Assembly (NCBI GenBank): GCA_963970005.1
Contig: CAXAMN010003758.1
Span: forward strand, 62,001-126,000
DNA: 64,000 nucleotides
DNA from: Durusdinium trenchii
Taxonomy: Eukaryota; Sar; Dinophyceae; Suessiales; Symbiodiniaceae
Direction of reading: 5' to 3'
Shown: positions 1-8,929 of the stretch, in pieces
Layout: every line of letters starts with the position of its first letter
Numbering within the stretch: position 1 is the first letter of the stretch
Translations under genes and position numbers: made by a program
Notes under the pieces: generated by a model
What the model was told of the DNA's origin: nothing
The model's database searches: none
The model's input: the letters and a program-made list of their open reading frames with translations, nothing else

Positions 1-149
1 AATTTGAATCTAGGGCACCATGGAACTCACTCGAGGGGGAGAAATGATATATCAATGAATATGACCACAAGAGTGTGTACAGAATGACTCATTCATTCCA
101 TGTGTTGTCTTACCAAGTAGAGATGTTCATTTTTCTTTTGCACCTTGAC

Positions 150-161
150 TTTTGGCTCAAG
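150..161 (+). other. possible spliced-leader relic (12 nt)
   Basis: The 12 bases TTTTGGCTCAAG equal the 3' end of the dinoflagellate trans-spliced leader. Such relics mark retroposed cDNAs in dinoflagellates. The match stops at the thirteenth base, and the channel exons downstream still have introns, so a processed copy is unlikely. A 12-base match could arise by chance in 64 kb at low probability. Confidence 0.3.
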
Positions 162-678
162 CTGTTGAAAACAGGAGCGCCGCTTTGTGCCGCTGTTTCA
201 TTAAACCGGGGTCTTTGAGGTTTGGGATCCTGCGTTTAACTTAGTTGTTTTCTTTTTGTGAGGAGAAACTGCTGAGACCTGAAGTTTTGGTAAGAACTTG
301 TTACGCAGGCCTAATCGATTTTCAGACCCTGAAACGTACATCATCCATGGGAATCCGGGTATATAGGTGACCCTGGCGATGGCAAAATTGGGTCGTGATT
401 TTCCGTGTAAATGGACTCATGTCGCCAGTGTTGAAGTCACCTCAATATAGGGACGTATTTGTTGGTGTGCTTTTTGCAAAGCGGACCTGAGAGGGATGAA
501 CATGTTTTCCTTACTAGGTGACATTGACATAGAGTTGTAGATGTTATAGAATTCTTGTTTGTAGCAATTGCAGGCAGTACTTTCAACCTCCGTTTTTTAA
601 GGTTCGGCAGCTGCAGCGGACATATTTCATTTTGTTAGATGTTGCACTATATAGGTCGCTCCGCGATTCTGCACTCAG

Positions 679-1600
679 GTTGGTGCTGCTCCTTTTTGCT
701 CTGACAGGTGGTTTGATCTTCAAAGATGCGGGAGGGGAGCACTGGAGCATCAATGAGGTGCTTCCGTGCTTCATCCCGCTGTTGGTATTTCCAGGGTTTG
801 TGGCTTACTTGTGTCCATTCAATCTCAGACTGAATCTGTTGGTACTTGGAGGAAGGGTGGGCCTGGACTGTATCAGATGGGGCAAGATGTAGTCCAAAAC
901 GCAGGAGGACCCCTGCATGTGCAGGCCATCTACTTTGCCACTGTCACGATGACCACCGTGGGCTATGGCGATATAGCTCCTGTCACCACAGGTCTTTGGT
1001 CTGCTGACACTGCAGTCTTTTTCAAATCTGAATATATCTGGGAACAGGCTTTGATCAACGGGTTGGTTCAATCGGGTTGTCATCTATATATATATATATG
1101 ATTTTTTTGTCCTACAACAAAAAAGGTTTTTCTTGGGCGTCACACCCAATTAAAACAAACAAAACCAATGCGCTTCGTGTGAGGTGAGCAAAAGGTTCTG
1201 GCCATTCTCTTCGTGTGGCTTTCAATCACTCTCTTGGCGGTGCTCTTCGGCTTCATCAGCGCTGAGGCTAGGGACCAGTCAGCCTCCCAGTGGACGTCGA
1301 ATTGAGCATCGGAGAGTCAGTGTTTCTTTTCTTTTTTGCCCTCCAACGGATCAACTGGAATCGACCTATGTGGCTGGGTCAAAAAACCAGGGGTAGGTTG
1401 ACCTCCCAAGTAGTCAATTCTGTTGATGTTCGGTGGTACCAGGGTGTCCCGGTTTTGACCCACAGCCATGTGGGGGGAAGATGTCCTAAGATGTTGTTCT
1501 TTTGATCTTTGCTTCACAAGGCGGAGCAGTTGGAGCAGCTCATTGATTACCCACAAGCCAAGCGGAAGCGACATGGTGGACGTCGCTTGGAATACCCTTG
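679..1600 (+). CDS. two-pore-domain K+ channel, exons for TM1, pore 1, TM2 and linker
   Basis: Four exons splice in frame. Exon A (about 679-757, acceptor after CTCAG) encodes a hydrophobic helix with LVLLLFALTGGLIF, then GGEHWSINE. A GT-AG intron follows (758-924). Exon B (925-991) encodes AIYFATVTMTTVGYGDIAP, the pore helix and selectivity filter TVGYGD. A second GT-AG intron (992-1183) leads to exon C (1184-1266), with VLAILFVWLSITLLAVLFGF, the inner helix. Exon D starts near 1521 after a likely GC-AG intron (1267-1520) and encodes a charged linker, AEQLEQLIDYPQAKRKRHGG. The junctions rebuild a continuous TM1-P1-TM2 unit, as in K2P/TPK channels, which pass K+ across plasma or vacuolar membranes. 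The second pore lies near 4.4 kb. The first exon, the TM3 exon and the true start were not found. Confidence 0.7.
1366..1473. repeat. foldback element inside channel intron
   Basis: The arm at 1366-1391 (TATGTGGCTGGGTCAAAA...) is the imperfect reverse complement of the arm at 1449-1473 (GGTTTTGACCCACAGCCATG). They are separated by about 60 bases, so the strand can fold into a long hairpin. The unit lies wholly in the intron between exons C and D. Related sequence occurs at 31556-31590 and 32405-32425. It could be a small non-autonomous foldback element or an introner-type intron; the latter are reported in dinoflagellates. Confidence 0.5.
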
Positions 1601-1739
1601 TCAGCGATCACCTACTCCAACCCTCTCAGTTCCCCTCTCACAGGCTCCAATCACAACCTTCGCTTGGAAGTCTGATGCCCGGTTGTACTACATTGATAAA
1701 TATCCATGAGGTCTCTCCCTAGCATCTACATATCCGGAA

Positions 1740-3170
1740 TACTACGTAGCTATCAACGGGGTGAGTCCCAGGAAACTACTTAAGGGCTGGCAGGGGCACA
1801 AAGTTCATACATTGGCCTGATTATAATGTGCGCATCATGGCACTTCTCCAGCCAGCATGTGTGAACAAGTCTCGATGGAGTTTCGATTATTTTTTCAGTT
1901 TGTAAGTTGCAGAGAGACCACAATAACTCAATAACCTCTGGGATGTCAGATCTTTTCCAAGGGGGATCTTTTTTTAGTTTTTAGGAGTTGCCTTGTCTTA
2001 CTCTCAAATCCGTGACCCCGAAAAGAGAGACCGCCTTAGGCCCTAAACGTTGTGTTGTTCAATTTCACTGCTGCGAAGTCGACCCCTTAACACGCGCCGC
2101 GCGTGACGCGCGTGTTTCAGGGTTCCACCTCGCCCCGTTTTTGTTGGGTTCCGAAGCTACCCTCCTCCCAGCGATCGGCCGACTTTCCATGTATCGCGAC
2201 GAGATCCCGTGATGCAGCCGTCAGTGCGGTGGTAAGCCGAGTCAGGTTTTCGGCGATGTAAGGGCGGTATGTTTGATCCAAAGCGGTAGTTTGTGGTGGA
2301 TGCTGTTTGTATGCTGGTGCAATTGTGAGTCAGATGCCGGCAGCAATCTAGCAACTCAATCAACGGAAGCGTCAAACTGAGGTGCAGTCCTTTTGCTGTC
2401 TGGCCTTCACTTGCTGTGCGCTGCTTCGTGCTTTGGTCAAAAGGTGGATGCGTTGGGTTTTACCGAACTGCACAAGGGAGATTCAATAGCAGAAACTCGA
2501 AAGGCCCTCCCAAGATTTGGGAGCAAAAGTGGGTGTGATGTTCAACCAGTTTCCTAGGTTTGTCCAGGCACAATTTTCCCCACATAGAACTCTCAATGTA
2601 CTTAGTACTTACATGGGCCATGGACTGCTTGTGATTTTTTAAATGTTAAACCACAGCACCACAACACACCAAGGGACCCCCCGCGATTGACTGGGATGTA
2701 CTCTATTCGTGTTTTCCACACATCAACCAAGTCGGATTTCCTCGTGCCAAGACATGGGGGTCGTGCCTCCCTTCACTGCCGACGCCGGACATCTCATTAA
2801 TTAAGCCAGCATAGACCCCAAACAGCATAGTGTCTGCAAGAATTGTTGTTGTAGTGTGGAGGAGGACACTGTAGCCAGCTTCTTCTTTCCTATGCCAGAG
2901 AACCCCGCAAGCCCTAAGAAGAGGACAGAGGACAAGGAGAGGGAGGACAAGGGAGAGGACATCGGCTTCTGGGGTTGCTTTCTGGAGTTGTCTTGCTAGC
3001 GCCTCGCTGCTTTATAGTGCACGCTCGCACGTTTTCCTGTTTACATGGTACTGCAGTCTTCGGGCTTGCCGGCTGGCGCTTTCCCACTAGGCGCCACACA
3101 AGGCTTGCGCGTGTGCAGCTGCTTTCCCGCACTGGAACCTTTTCTTTGCGCTTGGGGTGATCCTTCGCGC
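1740..3170. other. stretch without recognisable gene; one strong hairpin
   Basis: No exon could be supported here. It may be intron of the K+ channel gene, since the second pore lies further on. The only clear structure is an inverted repeat at 2089-2116, arms AACACGCGC and GCGCGTGTT, with a GC-rich loop. A GGCGC/GCGCC stem near 3075-3095 is weaker. Confidence 0.4.
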
Positions 3171-3224
3171 GTGCACGCTGTCATGGTGTCATGTCTACAT
3201 GCGGCCGTGCTGCGATCTGGCCAC

Positions 3225-3800
3225 CAGCAGAAGGACAACAAACAGACAACAGGAGGACAAGAACAGGTCAAGAGTCAAGAACTGAGAAAAAGGAGGACGA
3301 GAGGAGGACAAGAAGGAGCCGGAGACGGGCTAAGGGCAACAGGTGGACAAGAAGAGGGCAACAAGAAGACAACAGGCGGACATAGGGCTCACCGGTGCCG
3401 CCAAAGCTGGACACCAGCAGAGGAGGACAACGGGACAGCAAGAAGAAGACAAGAGGATGAACAAAGAGAAAGCAGAGGACAACAAAAGGACAAGGTCTGG
3501 AGACAGGCTGGCAGCCGCGGCGAAGCTGGTGTCAACAAGAGGGCAACAGCCGGACTTCTGGAGGACAAGAAGAAGACGTCAAGAAGAAGACAGGCGAAGA
3601 GGAGGACAACAGGAGGACAAGAAGAGGACAAGGGGAGGACAACGGGGCGACAAGAAGAAGACAAGAGGAGGAAAAGGGAATAAAATGAGGACAACAGGAG
3701 GACAAGGTCTGGAGACTGGCTGGCGGCCGTGGCCAAGCTACGCACCAGAAGAAGGACAAGAAGAGGACAACAGGTAAAAAAAATAGGACAACAGGAAGAC
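3225..3800 (+). repeat. purine-rich degenerate repeat (AGGACAACAGGAGGACAAGA type)
   Basis: The + strand is built from variants of GGACAACAGG and GGACAAGAAGA at irregular spacing. Several frames stay open on both strands because the repeat lacks stop codons, giving Gln/Glu/Asp/Lys/Arg-rich translations such as RRTTGGQEEDK. These are best read as spurious translations of a repeat, not as proteins. It lies between the two pores of the channel gene, so it is probably intronic. Confidence 0.75.
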
Positions 3801-3887
3801 AACGCCAGGACGCAGCGTTTACCGGCGCGGCCAGACACTGTGGCCAGCTTGGTTCTTCCTAAGAGAGAACCCCAGCAGTAAAACTGG

Positions 3888-4268
3888 TTGGGGATATTTG
3901 GGGAACACTTTAGGACGTCCAGGTTCTCAATTCACTCGACTCCAAGTGCCAATAGATTGATTGAACGTTTTCCAAAGCTGGAGGCTCGGGTTTCAAACGT
4001 GTTCGAAACTTTGCTCCCCCTCCCCAAGCCGTTCGATGCCGTGCTCGACGCCTTGGCCGTCGAGGTTTGCAGTCGTCGAGTCTTGGAGTTTCGTGGACAG
4101 CGACTTGGCACGGGATCGTTTCGGGTCGATCGGGCGATCCGGAAGGGAACCAGATTGAACAGAGAAGAGATTGAACGGAACCAGTTTTGGCAATCGCAAA
4201 GTAAGAGGTTGTTCTCCAGTGACGAAGAGAGGTTTGCAAATTTTTGTTTGACATGTCTCATCCTTTGA
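3888..4268 (+). other. multi-frame open stretch, coding status unclear
   Basis: A 126-codon frame is open on the + strand, and 114- to 130-codon frames are open on the - strand over the same bases. No motif was recognised in any of them. The place fits a TM3-containing exon of the K+ channel gene, but no hydrophobic helix is obvious. I do not assign a product. Confidence 0.2.
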
Positions 4269-4353
4269 CTCCTTTGAGGGGTCGGGGCCCATGTGGGCTG
4301 CGTGGTCTGTGTCGTTGAAGACAATAGACCCAGACAGGTCTCACGACAGCCAG

Positions 4354-4455
4354 GCCTTTATTTCACCTCTGTGACTCTCACGACAGTGGGCTACGGCGAT
4401 TTGGCACCCAAGACAAAGATGGGTCGAATGATGACCAGCGCTTTGGTGCTGACAG
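4354..4455 (+). CDS. two-pore K+ channel, exon for pore 2
   Basis: The reading frame gives LYFTSVTLTTVGYGDLAPKT, a second selectivity filter (TTVGYGD at 4380-4400), followed by KMGRMMTSALVL, the usual start of TM4. The acceptor is CCAG just before 4354 and a likely GC donor follows at 4456 (ACAG|GCTGG). The 'GYGDLAPKTKMGR' form is typical of the second pore of TPK channels. Together with the pore-1 exons at 0.7-1.3 kb on the same strand it suggests one gene over about 4 kb. Two separate one-pore genes are possible but less likely given spacing and orientation. Downstream TM4 and any EF-hand tail were not identified. Confidence 0.65.
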
Positions 4456-4899
4456 GCTGGATATGGCTGGATGACAGATGATTGAATTTGCCCAACGATC
4501 AAACGGGATGTTCGCCCTGTCCTTTTGGTATTCATCCCGCAGACTGTTGGGTAAGTCCCAAGGACTGAACCACATGGGCCATCAGAGTTAGGGACCGTCC
4601 GAAACTCAAAAACAATTGGGCACCTTCCCGAAGCCTCCTGGCGACCAGGAAACCAAAGTTGAACATGATGTGAACAGGATGTGGCGGAGGGAACAAAGGA
4701 ACCTTCAGAAGTTTGGCAGGTGTTCCCACCACCGTGGCTTTGGTGCAAGCTTTGTCGGGAAGGTTCTCAAGTAGACTGGTCAGGCAGATCGAGAAGTTGG
4801 ACGAATGATGAGACAATCCAGAAAGCTGCAAGCAGTAGCACTTTTAGCAAGCTGCTTGCAGCATGTTTTAGCATTTGAGATTAGAATTGTTTAGTTTAG

Positions 4900-5620
4900 A
4901 CTAAGATAACTTTCCATAGTTTCGCAGTTTTAAAAGGATGTCTTTGACTTTGATATGTTTTTCGTTTCGGCGTTGTTTGGCAGCTGTTTATTTCATTCAC
5001 TTTTGAGAGGGTTCAGTGCAGGTTCTTTCAAATCAGTCTGAGTTCGTCAGATGTACTTTGTCTCTTTCAGTGTTCCGTGACATTCTGCCACGCACAGGAT
5101 GGTCAGAGTTTCAGTTGAACACAGGACCTCGGACCTCGAACTTTGCACAGGATGGACCTCACAAAACCAACGATGGACCCTTTGAAACTCTGACATGTTC
5201 TCTATCATGAAACACACCTCCAGTAGCTGTTTGGCTCTAGGGTTCGATCAACGAGCGAAGGGGATGGATGTCACCCGAAGCTGTTCAGATCTAAACATCC
5301 TGAGGATGTCGCCAAAATGCTCTTGCCACGCCAAAAAAGCATCCTTCAGCACTTTCTCCCTTTGGATCAAGACGGGTCTTGCGTATGTCTATCACTCGAG
5401 CACGTTGGAACCGAACGTAGACCCGAACAGAGCATAGCTGGGCAGACACGCCGTTTCGTCACCGTTCCGGGGCAGTTCCCCGCCGTTTCAGTGAGGACCT
5501 CAGTTTCGGTGAGAAAGAACGGGATCGAGCCGGTTCGCGAGCGTTGCTGGGCGTTAGCTGCTAGCTGCACGGTCGCAACCCCCACAGAGCGGTCACGGGT
5601 ACAGAAAGGCATTTTTTCCG
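4900..5620. other. no supported feature
   Basis: Several short frames are open but none shows a motif or splice-consistent coding signal. The stretch 5040-5210 repeats short words (ACAGGATGG, GGACCTC) without regular spacing. Confidence 0.3.
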
Positions 5621-5631
5621 ATTTGGACCGT

Positions 5632-6085
5632 TGTACCGCCCCTTTCGGTAAATCTTGTAGCTGAGGAACCTGGGCAATGCGGTAGAAGACAATATTTGTA
5701 CATTTTTGTGAATTTTTGATTCTTCACGCTTTACCGCGGAGATTGGTATAAATCAATTGAACACGTCAGAAAACGCATGATTTTTGCTGTTGTTACCGCG
5801 CCTTTGGTAAAAGATCTATCTGAGGGACCCAGGCATAATGCTCAATTAAAGACATTGCTGCTTCTTACCGTTTTTCCCACAGATTTTGTTTTGGAAAAAC
5901 ATCGATGTTAACTTCTTGCTTATCCGCGATTTAGGTAGAAAAGACCTTTTTCGATTTTATCGATTTACCCGCGCCTTTGGAAAGAATATCTATATAATCT
6001 ATATAGCTGAGGGACCCGGGCTAAAACGGCAAAGCGGCAAGACGTTGCCCTTCTATTTACCGCGGAAGTGCCTCAGGAACCCGGT
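5632..6085 (+). repeat. three degenerate ~165-base tandem units with small hairpins
   Basis: The block CCGC(C/G)CCTTT...GGTAAA, followed by (A/G)CTGAGG(A/G)ACC(C/T)(A/G)GGC, appears near 5635, 5798 and 5967, about 165 bases apart. In units 1 and 2 the start can fold: ACCG...CGGT, then TACC...GGTA. A related TTTACCGCGG word appears between the units and after the third. No protein is apparent. Confidence 0.6.
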
Positions 6086-6501
6086 GATGTGTTTGTTCCC
6101 CCAAAAGCCTCACCTTCGCGTGGCTGAGGTTCCATGCCGACGGGCACTGTCTCGAATTGGAACTTCCCCAGGCGGGTCGGTTTTCTGGAGACATCAGCGC
6201 TCACTTCTCACCATGTGGCGAAGATGGCCACGTGTTTTGTTTCTCATTTTTTGGTGCTTCACGGGGTTTCGACCACCGAAAAGAGGGGAGGTTATTGCAG
6301 CGGCCGATGATGCACTTTCTATTTTGCATGGAGTGGGGGTCAAGGGCTGGACTCAATGCATTTTGTTGCAATGTTTGCTTCTCCTGAATCCTTGCAAAGC
6401 TTTTGCGAGTTCAGTTATATACCTTGAACACAATTATGTTACATACATTGACAATTCGTATCCTTGCCGTGCCCTTGTTGCCAGGCCCGGCCGGCGGAAC
6501 T

Positions 6502-6514
6502 CCGAAGGCTTCGG
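6502..6514. repeat. perfect short palindrome
   Basis: CCGAAGGCTTCGG is a self-complementary hairpin in a GC-rich patch. It resembles the hairpin cluster 330 bases further on. Confidence 0.5.
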
Positions 6515-6848
6515 CTTCGTGAAGGCGGGTCCACGTGAGCTTTGAAGCAGTGAAGCAGGGTCCCCATCAGAGAATGCCCGAAATTGCCATGGCTAGTGAT
6601 TTTTGGACATGCTTGGTTGGCCTTTGGACGGGATGTTAGGAGGACTTTGGTCTTCTCACTGCAGCCTGTGAGGTGTTTGTGTTGCAGTATAGAAAGGAAG
6701 CATCCTTTGGAAGCCGCCGCATGGCGCATGGCCGTGTTCGAAGAGTTCCATAGAAAACCTCAGATCCATCAAGGTTTGCAGGGTGACCCTCAGATACCAT
6801 AGACCCACAGGTGTCCAACCAATTCGAAGGATTCGCCGCTTCGATCCG

Positions 6849-6878
6849 CCGGACTCGTCCGGTTCCGGCCTTCGGGCC
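6849..6878. repeat. double hairpin with TTCG tetraloop
   Basis: Two hairpins lie almost back to back: CCGGAC-TC-GTCCGG (6849-6862) and GGCC-TTCG-GGCC (6867-6878). TTCG is the most stable tetraloop class. No coding role is seen. They lie just beyond the 3' end of the LINE coding region and could belong to its 3' untranslated part or to an independent hairpin element. Confidence 0.5.
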
Positions 6879-7064
6879 CCTCCTTGAGCTACACGAAACG
6901 AACACTGGTTGTTTGGCATGGCTTGGATTGTCGATGTAAGACCAAACAGGTGGTGGATGAAAACACTCCGGTTCCACTCGGAGTGTAACTTTCACCACTA
7001 TCGTCCAGCAAGGAGAAGAAGACCTGTCTTTTTTTCTGCGTGTCTTTTCCTGCTGCCATGGTCT

Positions 7065-8330
7065 TCAGCCATTTTGGCTGGTGAACAAAGTTGGCAACGT
7101 CGGTTGCGTGCTGGTGTGTCCACAACTCTGTCGAAGGGTTTTGCTGGCCACAAAAGCTCCATCCTTTTGGATAGCATGTGCCTTGCACTTCGAACAAGTG
7201 ACACGGCCCCCCTTGCGCCACAGCTGGTGACTCTTATGACCCTGCCATGATCCTTCAGGGATCCACTCTTGATTCCAGCACTTGGACTTCGCCAGCCCTT
7301 CAATCTTCTCTGAGGCTGCATGCCGCAAAATGCGGCCATTGCAACCAGTGCAGACCAAGTAGTTGGTTTGCAGCACAAAACTATGCCCATGCAACTCCGG
7401 GTAAGTTCCATCAAGAAGGCTCTTGAGGAGTTCGGCTTTGCTCCTTTCTTTAGGAGCCTGACCTCCTTTGATGGACAACTGTGTGGTGGCAGGACATTCC
7501 TCCTCCTTGATGCTCTGCAAGGCTGCATAGGTGAGATGCATCGTGATGCGCTTGTTGCAGCAGTGGCACTGTAAGCGTCTGGTTTTGGCCACCCACTGGT
7601 GATCATGTTCACCCTTTTGCTGGCCAATGTCTTGGAACAGCTGCGCTTTCTTCTCTTTTGCCTTCTGTCGGTTGATGCGGCCACTTTCTCTGACCTGATG
7701 GAGGAAATGATCCTTGGTCTCCAAAAGGTACTTGATTCGTGAGATTGCCAGCGGAGCAATCTTGTTGTAGCGCTGGTCAGTCAACCGCAAATCTGCCTCC
7801 TCTTGCTCTGGACGATGTGACAAGGCAATTTCCCTGGCAACCTTCGAAGCGTCTTTGAACCTTGACTTCAAAGTATACGGTCCTGGTGGCATCTCATTGA
7901 TTTGCTTGTGACTCAAACTCAAAGGCCTAATGCGGCTTCTTTGATCATGCGTCACCAATTGGTTCAGATCCAGGAAAACATCCGAGTGGCGCCCGTGCGC
8001 CCAGGCCTCCCAGGCTTTCTTTGAAAGCACCTGTACTCGCACTTGCATGTCCAATTGGACATAGTGGGCGATGAGCCTGAGCCCGTAGAACCAGGCACGA
8101 TCTGTCGACTGCTTGCCTGGCAACACTGTGGTCACTGCACCTTTCCTCATGAGTTCTCCATCAACTAAAGTGTGGTGAACCAAGGCCACAACGAAGTGTT
8201 TGAGACGAGGGTCAGCGCTAGTGGGGGCTATCCCTACTGTCACCACATCAATGCCACTCAGTCGGACTTCATCATTTGCTGTCCACGATCCCCATGTCTG
8301 GACGGCTGCACCTCCTGTGGATTCTCATAG
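7065..8330 (-). CDS. LINE C-terminal region with repeated CxxC motifs, RNase H-like part possible
   Basis: This is the most 3' open part of the element, continuous from about 8330 (the frame is open upstream of a GTG at 8246). The first ~130 residues could be a diverged RNase H-like fold (VVTVGIAP, then RAWFYGLRLI, then QVLSKKAWEAWAHGR), but the catalytic acids cannot be placed with certainty. After a basic coiled segment come three zinc-binding-like modules: LQCHCCNKR, YLVCTGCNGR and RVTCSKCKAH. The stop is a TGA in a short patch matching AGCCATTTTGGCT. The frame differs from the section upstream, so a frameshift separates them. A function in binding nucleic acid is inferred only from the Cys pattern. 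Confidence 0.55.
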
Positions 8331-8929
8331 CGAGGAAGTTGAAGAAGGCCCTGTGACCAGAACTCCAGGTTTATCCCTTGTTCAATCTCTTGCCAATCCT
8401 CTTGGTCCAAAGGCGGAAAAGCTTTCCGTGTCTCTGAACATTGCCAAAGGACATGTATGGTGTCAGCTTCCTTGCCACAGTGCGGGCACATGAGCTGAGA
8501 CTTTGCCTGCCCGTCCTGCAATTTGGTGAAGATTGCCCCTTGATGCCAGGTTTGTAAAGCCGCATTCTGTGTTTTGGACAGGGTTCGGGAAAGTCTCCTC
8601 CAAGGCAACCAATCCAGGGGTTGTTGTACCTCGTGCAAAAACTTGCGCTTGTTGATCTTCATGACCGTTTCCCATCTGTGTGCCCTCTCCAATTCTTGAC
8701 GTAGGTAAAACCAGTCAGCATTCATGTTCAGCTTGAAATCAGGTTCACCGTTATGTCCAGGCTTGACCCACTCATCTTGCTTGTCGAAGGACCAGCCGTG
8801 TTCCAGAAGGTAACATTGCAGTGCTCCAACTGGGCCTTGGCGTGCTGCCAAGGATATGGCACCGACTTGAGTTTGTCCCTCTGAACATTCCAAGCCTTGA
8901 CGAGGTCTTTGGCCAGAGCTTCCGGCCAA
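8258..8929 (-). CDS. LINE reverse transcriptase C-terminal section with CCHC finger (frameshifted)
   Basis: The real reading frame appears to switch from the RT ORF into this one near 8800, because QCYLLEHGWSFDKQDEWVKP continues the sense after the RT frame loses its character. The section includes CPHCGKEADTIHVLWQC, a CxxC...HxxxxC finger typical of the region after the RT in APE-type LINEs. The first ~35 codons of this open frame are likely a shadow of the RT frame. It ends at 8258 next to the following, again shifted, section. Confidence 0.6.
   Translation of the reverse strand: MAGSSGQRPRQGLECSEGQTQVGAISLAARQGPVGALQCYLLEHGWSFDKQDEWVKPGHNGEPDFKLNMNADWFYLRQELERAHRWETVMKINKRKFLHEVQQPLDWLPWRRLSRTLSKTQNAALQTWHQGAIFTKLQDGQAKSQLMCPHCGKEADTIHVLWQCSETRKAFPPLDQEDWQEIEQGINLEFWSQGLLQLPRYENPQEVQPSRHGDRGQQMMKSD

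Noticed and set aside
3045-3838. A 212-codon charged protein and its - strand shadow
   Set aside because: Purine-rich degenerate repeat with no stop codons by composition; no conserved motif.
7071-7084. AGCCATTTTGGCT, resembling the middle of the dinoflagellate spliced leader
   Set aside because: It is a partial palindrome at the end of the LINE coding region, lacks the CTCAAG end and has no gene start after it.
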